Assembly: GCA_050485645.1 (NCBI GenBank)
Contig: JBJHBT010000004.1
Location: 62,001-126,000, forward strand
Reading direction: 5' to 3'
Length of the DNA stretch: 64,000 nucleotides
From: JBJHBP01 sp050485645
GTDB lineage: Bacteria; Pseudomonadota; Gammaproteobacteria; Steroidobacterales; Rariloculaceae
Positions 60,477 to 64,000 of this stretch are shown in pieces. Made by a program: the position numbers and the translations under genes. The first letter of the stretch is position 1. The number at the start of each line of letters is the position of its first letter. Under the pieces are notes generated by a model. The model was not told the DNA's origin. It made no database searches and saw only the letters and a list, made by a program, of their open reading frames with translations.

Positions 60477-61427
60477 TCACTTGCCCGCGCTGCGGGCTCT
60501 CGGTCCTGCCGTATCGCGAATCCGGCCGATCAGTTCCTGAATCCGCTGTAATGAACCCTGCAGCTGCGCAAGGTCATCGAACCCGAAATGCAACGTGTAG
60601 CTGCCGTCCTTGCCGGACCTGATCGCAAATTTCGTGCCGAGCTCCCGGGCGATCTGCTGCTGCAGCCAGCGGGTCTGCAGATCGATGACGTCCCGGCTGG
60701 TCGCGCCGTCCTGCGGTGTCGACAACAGACTGCGCACCGCCTTCTCGACCTCTCGTACGGACAGGCGTCTCTTCTCGGTCTTGCGAGCCATCGCCAGTTG
60801 CCGCTCCGCGTCGAGCGGCAACAGTGCGCGCGCATGACCCATGTCGATGCGCCCGTCCGCCAGCATATCCTTGACCTCGTCGTTCAGGTCCAGCAGTCGC
60901 AGCAGATTGCTGACTGATGCGCGCGAGCGCCCGACTGCTCTTGCCACCTGCTCGTGCGTCAGCTGGAATTCGTCTGTAAGCCTGGACAGCGACTCTGCCT
61001 GGTCGATCGGGTTGAGGTCTTCGCGTTGCAGATTTTCGATCAGCGCTACGGCCAGCGCCGACTGATCGCTGAGCTCGCGAACGAGGATCGGCACCGTCGA
61101 CAGGCCGGCGATTCTGGCCGCGCGCCACCGACGTTCGCCGGCCACGATTTCGTATCCGGGCGCGCCGGATGCGTCGGTGGCCGGCTCGACTGCGCGGACG
61201 ATCAGCGGCTGCAGTACACCCTGTTCGCGTATCGAGTCGGCGAGCTCCGCCAGGCCCTCTTCCGCGACGTGTCGGCGCGGCTGATAACGCCCCGGCCTGA
61301 GATCGTCGACAGCCATTTCAACCGGGAAGACCGTCGCCGACGCGGCCCGGTCCGGCCTCTCGGTGCTGAGGGCGGCGGCCTCCGGCAGCCCATCGCGGCT
61401 TCGGCCGGGCACTTCTGGGTGGCTCAT
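60477..61427 (-). CDS. parB: ParB/Spo0J-type partition protein
   Basis: This 316-residue DNA-binding protein has the ParB N-terminal CTPase/nuclease-like domain (LRPGRYQPRRH, QGVLQPLIVR, EIVAGERRWRAARIAGL), then LIENLQREDLNPIDQAESL and the helix-turn-helix (LTHEQVARAVGRSRASVSNLLRL), and a C-terminal dimerisation segment. The start at 61427 follows CGGGGATCG. Chromosomal parB usually follows parA and gidB; here the neighbours are tex and an ECF sigma operon, and no parA is in the window. A second, Noc-like or accessory role is possible. Confidence 0.9.
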   Translation of the reverse strand: MSHPEVPGRSRDGLPEAAALSTERPDRAASATVFPVEMAVDDLRPGRYQPRRHVAEEGLAELADSIREQGVLQPLIVRAVEPATDASGAPGYEIVAGERRWRAARIAGLSTVPILVRELSDQSALAVALIENLQREDLNPIDQAESLSRLTDEFQLTHEQVARAVGRSRASVSNLLRLLDLNDEVKDMLADGRIDMGHARALLPLDAERQLAMARKTEKRRLSVREVEKAVRSLLSTPQDGATSRDVIDLQTRWLQQQIARELGTKFAIRSGKDGSYTLHFGFDDLAQLQGSLQRIQELIGRIRDTAGPRARSAGK

Positions 61428-61571
61428 CGATCCCCGCGCTGGCGCAATGATGCGTCCTGTGGATGAACGTGCATTATGCCTTGAAGCAGCGCAGTGAAGG
61501 TGCCGGCATCGCCTCCCACGCACTCAAGGCTTTGCTGTAGAGCCCCGAAGGATCAAAACAGCAGACTCGTT

Positions 61572-61630
61572 CATAAGGCCCGTTCGACGCATTTATCCCA
61601 GCTGGAACTGGCGGCTTAAGCTACCTATCC
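61572..61630 (+). repeat. degenerate copy of the 59-bp interspersed repeat
   Basis: CATAAGGCCCGTTCGACGC and then GGCGGCTTAAGCTACCTATCC align with the repeat consensus, with about 70 percent matches by eye. It overlaps the stop of the anti-sigma-like gene. It is in the same orientation as the four better copies. Confidence 0.5.
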
Positions 61631-62014
61631 TCCGCGTTTTGCCGGCAGCGGCATGAGCATTGCGGCCAGTAGCAGGAGCAGCCCGAGTGACGTCAGGAAG
61701 CTCGGGCTGTCGGCCGGCGGCAGGCGCAGCAGCGTGGGGTCGAGGCGCGCGACCAGGGAGGCGGTGGCTTCGGTCCAGCCCCGCAGAACCATGGCGCCCG
61801 CAGCCAGGCCCGCGCCGGCGAGTCCGATAGCGAAGGCGCCCGCAGAGGCGCCTCCGGCAGCGCGCGGCGATGCGGCGGCCCTGGCAGCGGTCGACACGAC
61901 AGTACCGACGGGCGGCTCGGCAGCGATGGCGCTCATCACAGCGGTGTCGAAACCGGCAGGCGGGTCGGGCTCGGGCAAGCGAGCCAGCATGCGTTTCAGG
62001 TCGTCGTCGGTCAT
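61625..62014 (-). CDS. anti-sigma-like membrane protein
   Basis: This 129-residue protein has a short cytoplasmic N-terminus (DDDLKRMLARLPEPDPPAGF), followed by two hydrophobic segments (AFAIGLAGAGLAAGAMVLRG and FLTSLGLLLLLAAMLMPLP). Its ATG overlaps the ECF sigma stop by four bases (ATGA). Position, size and topology fit a membrane anti-sigma factor, although the usual zinc-binding His-x3-Cys-x2-Cys is absent, so the inhibitory mode would differ. Family assignment is by context only. Confidence 0.65.
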   Translation of the reverse strand: MTDDDLKRMLARLPEPDPPAGFDTAVMSAIAAEPPVGTVVSTAARAAASPRAAGGASAGAFAIGLAGAGLAAGAMVLRGWTEATASLVARLDPTLLRLPPADSPSFLTSLGLLLLLAAMLMPLPAKRGG

Positions 62015-62610
62015 TGGTCGTCTCCGTCATCGGTCATGGCGCGGCGAAGAGACTGGCGCGCGCGGAATAGAAGAGTTTTCACTGTACCTTCGGTGACGCC
62101 GAGGCCGGCTGCGACATCCCGAACCGGCAGGTCCTGGCGGTAGTAGAGGAAGGCGGCCGTGCGCTGGCCGGACGGCAGGTCGCTAAGCGCGCGCCACAAA
62201 CGCAGCGACTGATCATGTTCAATTACTCCAGTCAATGCGTCAGCGGATGCGGCCTCATGATCGATCGCCGCCGCTAATGCCTCGCCTTCGCGCGCCAGCC
62301 GGCGGCGAGCGGCGCGCAACGCATCCTGAGCCAGGCGCACGCATATGGCCGCAAGCCACGGATAAAGGGGCCGGGATTCGTCGTAGCGATCCAATTGGCG
62401 CCAGGCGCGGACCAGTGTGTCCTGGGTCACATCTTCGGCGGCTGGTGCATCGCGCATCATCATCAAGGCAAGGGCGTAAAGCCTCCGGCGGCAGGCGGAC
62501 ACGATCACTACGAAGGCGTCGCGATCGCCCGCTCGCACGGCGGCAACCGCAGCGCGCAGGGCCGCATCGTCAGCCGGATCGCCGGCCTGCCCCGGGGGCG
62601 GCGTGGTCAC
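62011..62610 (-). CDS. ECF RNA polymerase sigma factor
   Basis: This 199-residue sigma-70 family factor has region 2 (FVVIVSACRRRLYALALMMM, EDVTQDTLVRAWRQLDRYD, YPWLAAICVRLAQD) and region 4 (SDLPSGQRTAAFLYYRQD, RDVAAGLGVTEGTVKTLLFRARQSLRR), joined by a linker without regions 1 or 3. The start is a GTG at 62610, 5 bases after the upstream membrane-protein gene. It would direct polymerase to a stress or envelope regulon under control of the next gene product. Confidence 0.92.
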   Translation of the reverse strand: MTTPPPGQAGDPADDAALRAAVAAVRAGDRDAFVVIVSACRRRLYALALMMMRDAPAAEDVTQDTLVRAWRQLDRYDESRPLYPWLAAICVRLAQDALRAARRRLAREGEALAAAIDHEAASADALTGVIEHDQSLRLWRALSDLPSGQRTAAFLYYRQDLPVRDVAAGLGVTEGTVKTLLFRARQSLRRAMTDDGDDQ

Positions 62611-62615
62611 CCGTC

Positions 62616-62954
62616 CTATCCGCGCCCGTCATCGACGAGCCCCAGACCCATGCTGGCGTAAGCCATCTTTCTGGCCCCATGGTAGAGCGGATAGGCGCCG
62701 AAAATGATCAGCGGCGGAATGAGCAGGCCGAACAGACAGATGAGTCCTCCCGATAGGGCCATATCCACCGCCAGCCGGCGCTCCTCGTCGTTGCGCGGTG
62801 CTGCGCGCAGATATTCGCCCAACGAGGCGTAGCCGAGAGCGTTGGCGGTCTTCCGGTAGCGGCGGATGAACAGCGAGTAGAACAGCACCAGCACGAAGCC
62901 GATCACGGCGGCAGCGAATACCAGGAGCAAGAGGTGGCGCGGCGTAAATTCCAT
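62616..62954 (-). CDS. two-helix membrane protein, 112 aa
   Basis: This small membrane protein has one N-terminal helix (LLLLVFAAAVIGFVLVLFYSLFI), a basic loop with YRKTANALGYASLGEYL, and a second helical hairpin (LICLFGLLIPPLIIFGAYPL). I do not recognise a family. It is the first gene of the three-gene unit with the ECF sigma and anti-sigma-like genes, so it may take part in signal sensing. Confidence 0.7.
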   Translation of the reverse strand: MEFTPRHLLLLVFAAAVIGFVLVLFYSLFIRRYRKTANALGYASLGEYLRAAPRNDEERRLAVDMALSGGLICLFGLLIPPLIIFGAYPLYHGARKMAYASMGLGLVDDGRG

Positions 62955-63074
62955 GGCGAGGATCCCTCAAGTGTTGCGACGCGCGAAGACGCGGGCCGCT
63001 TCAGGGATAGTACGCCGCCCGCGAGCAGGTGGTTGACAACGGTCAGCTCAGCCACGTAATCGCCCGGCTCGCCC

Positions 63075-63158
63075 GGTCCGGGATCGGCTCGCGAACTCAC
63101 ATAACGGCCATTCCGCGTATCCAGCCTGGCCGGAACAGGCGGGCTAAAATGCCTATTC
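63075..63158 (+). repeat. interspersed repeat, copy 4
   Basis: The core at 63100-63158 matches copies 1-3 with a few changes. The 25 bases before it (GTCCGGGATCGGCTCGCGAA...) match those before copy 3 only. It lies in the 273-base gap between the small membrane protein and the DUF3482 gene, 9 kb outside the island. Confidence 0.8.
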
Positions 63159-63227
63159 CCTTCGCAGCTGGTGGCAGACGGCCAGTCCCGATCGCTTCGG
63201 ACCGGAGTGGACGATCTGGCTTGCGTG

Positions 63228-64000
63228 TCACCTGCTGCCGGTATCCGCACCACGTGATTCGCTGGTATCCCGAAGCAGCACTTCAAGTTCAGCCTGCAGT
63301 TGACGCACGGCACTGTCTCGTGCGGCAGCATCGGATCTGAACTGCGCCGCATCGCCAGCTGCATATTGAGACCACCCGGGCGCGTCGCGCGCACGCAGCA
63401 GTGGCTTAGGAAACGCGCCGCCAAACACAGTGTGGCTGCCGGGCTCGACGGGCGCCACCGGGCGCTGGTCGGCGTGACCCCGCGATTGCAGTGTCGCGAT
63501 CAGTTGAAAATTTCGTGTCGCGATGAGTCTAATGACCGAAGGATCGACGACAAGAATCGCGAGGCGCAGCACGGCGCTGCGATAGAAGCGCCGTGCGAGA
63601 CCGCGTGCTCCGTAGGCGAGACCCGCGGCAGCGCCAGCGAGGAATCCAATGCCAAGCGTTCCTCCAAGCGTGACGATATCCAAGACGCCGCCACTGGTGG
63701 CACCCGCAGCAATCGGACCGATCGAACGAATACCGTAGTACTGAACTGCTGCCTCATCGAATGCATCGAGCTGCCAGCCCCCCTCCGCGAAGTCGTCGTG
63801 CAACTGCTCACCGAGTACGTCCGGCGTATAATTGAAGGCACTTAAAATATCTCTTGTAAGTTCTTGTTCTTTCTTTCTAACGTAGGCCCGAACACGCCTG
63901 CCGGCGATCTCGATTGCATCGCTGTCACCGCCCGACTGAACGTCCTCGCAAGCTGCCAGGTCGATCAATGCGTCCGCCAGTACCCGCACCGCGGCGGCGA
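63228..64000 (-). CDS. DUF3482 domain protein, C-terminal part of GTPase
   Basis: The open frame runs off the window end, so only the last ~256 residues are seen. ADALIDLAACEDVQSGGDSDA, RRVRAYVRKKEQELTRDILSAFNY and a hydrophobic hairpin (GGVLDIVTLGGTLGIGFLAG) match DUF3482 as I know it, the C-terminal half of a proteobacterial GTPase of unknown function. The GTPase domain should lie beyond 64000. An internal GTG at 63989 is not the true start. Confidence 0.75.
   Translation of the reverse strand, partial: AAAVRVLADALIDLAACEDVQSGGDSDAIEIAGRRVRAYVRKKEQELTRDILSAFNYTPDVLGEQLHDDFAEGGWQLDAFDEAAVQYYGIRSIGPIAAGATSGGVLDIVTLGGTLGIGFLAGAAAGLAYGARGLARRFYRSAVLRLAILVVDPSVIRLIATRNFQLIATLQSRGHADQRPVAPVEPGSHTVFGGAFPKPLLRARDAPGWSQYAAGDAAQFRSDAAARDSAVRQLQAELEVLLRDTSESRGADTGSR

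Overview
The window reads as a chromosomal segment of a high-GC gammaproteobacterium. The grounds are a typical glycolate oxidase/malate synthase set, a YejABEF-like peptide importer, a Tex protein, many signal peptides and lipoboxes, and periplasmic PQQ enzymes. The richness in DUF6152-type and G-x-W-x-G-D-type secreted proteins suggests a Woeseiales- or Steroidobacterales-like lineage, but no rRNA or other taxonomic marker is present. No tRNA, rRNA or CRISPR array was seen.

Layout. 0-4 kb: end of a DUF6164 gene, a small orphan gene and a MacA/MacB-like tripartite efflux operon. 4-8 kb: glcDEF (glycolate oxidase). 8-12.3 kb, minus strand: an operon fba - cbbY-like - dhaL - dhaK - gph, so glycolate oxidase meets phosphoglycolate phosphatase tail to tail. 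12.4-21.6 kb: an extracytoplasmic redox region with two PQQ beta-propeller proteins, one DUF6152 protein, two members of a G-x-W-x-G-D family, a lipoprotein cytochrome and two DUF6644-like membrane proteins. 21.7-24.6 kb: a UMF1-type MFS transporter and a Do-type protease. 24.6-27.3 kb: glcB and glcG, the detached half of the glycolate set. 27.3-28.6 kb: a second DUF6152/G-x-W pair. 28.7-35.1 kb: a five-gene oligopeptide ABC importer. 35.4-39 kb: a three-gene Mrp/complex-I-like antiporter cluster.

39-54.2 kb is an accessory island. It is bracketed by a perfect 39-bp direct repeat of the 3-prime end of the mrpD-like gene (38963-39001 and 54141-54179), and a third, diverged and deleted copy of that gene end lies inside it (43979-44500). 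Its cargo is a membrane protein with a winged-helix regulator and a perfect 14-bp palindrome, a Cys-rich secreted peptide, a secreted orphan, a DUF433/DUF5615 pair with a damaged toxin, a decapitated DUF4143 ATPase, a large secreted protein with a C-terminal sorting signal, a dead transposase, and a divergent pair of large G8/beta-helix (CEMIP-like) secreted proteins. A ~59-bp interspersed repeat occurs three times in the island, once at 63.1 kb, and in a degenerate form at 61.6 kb.

54.2-64 kb returns to backbone: an oxidase remnant, a secreted orphan, a third DUF6152/G-x-W pair, tex, parB without parA, a membrane protein/ECF sigma/anti-sigma-like operon and the C-terminal part of a DUF3482 protein.

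The most promising unexplained system is the recurrent DUF6152 + G-x-W-x-G-D pairing (three DUF6152 and four G-x-W genes), associated at one locus with PQQ dehydrogenases, a cytochrome and DUF6644-like membrane proteins. All three DUF6152 proteins would mature to an N-terminal His-His and all keep an internal Asn-Pro-His. This suggests a CopC-like or histidine-brace-like copper site, which is inference from sequence only.
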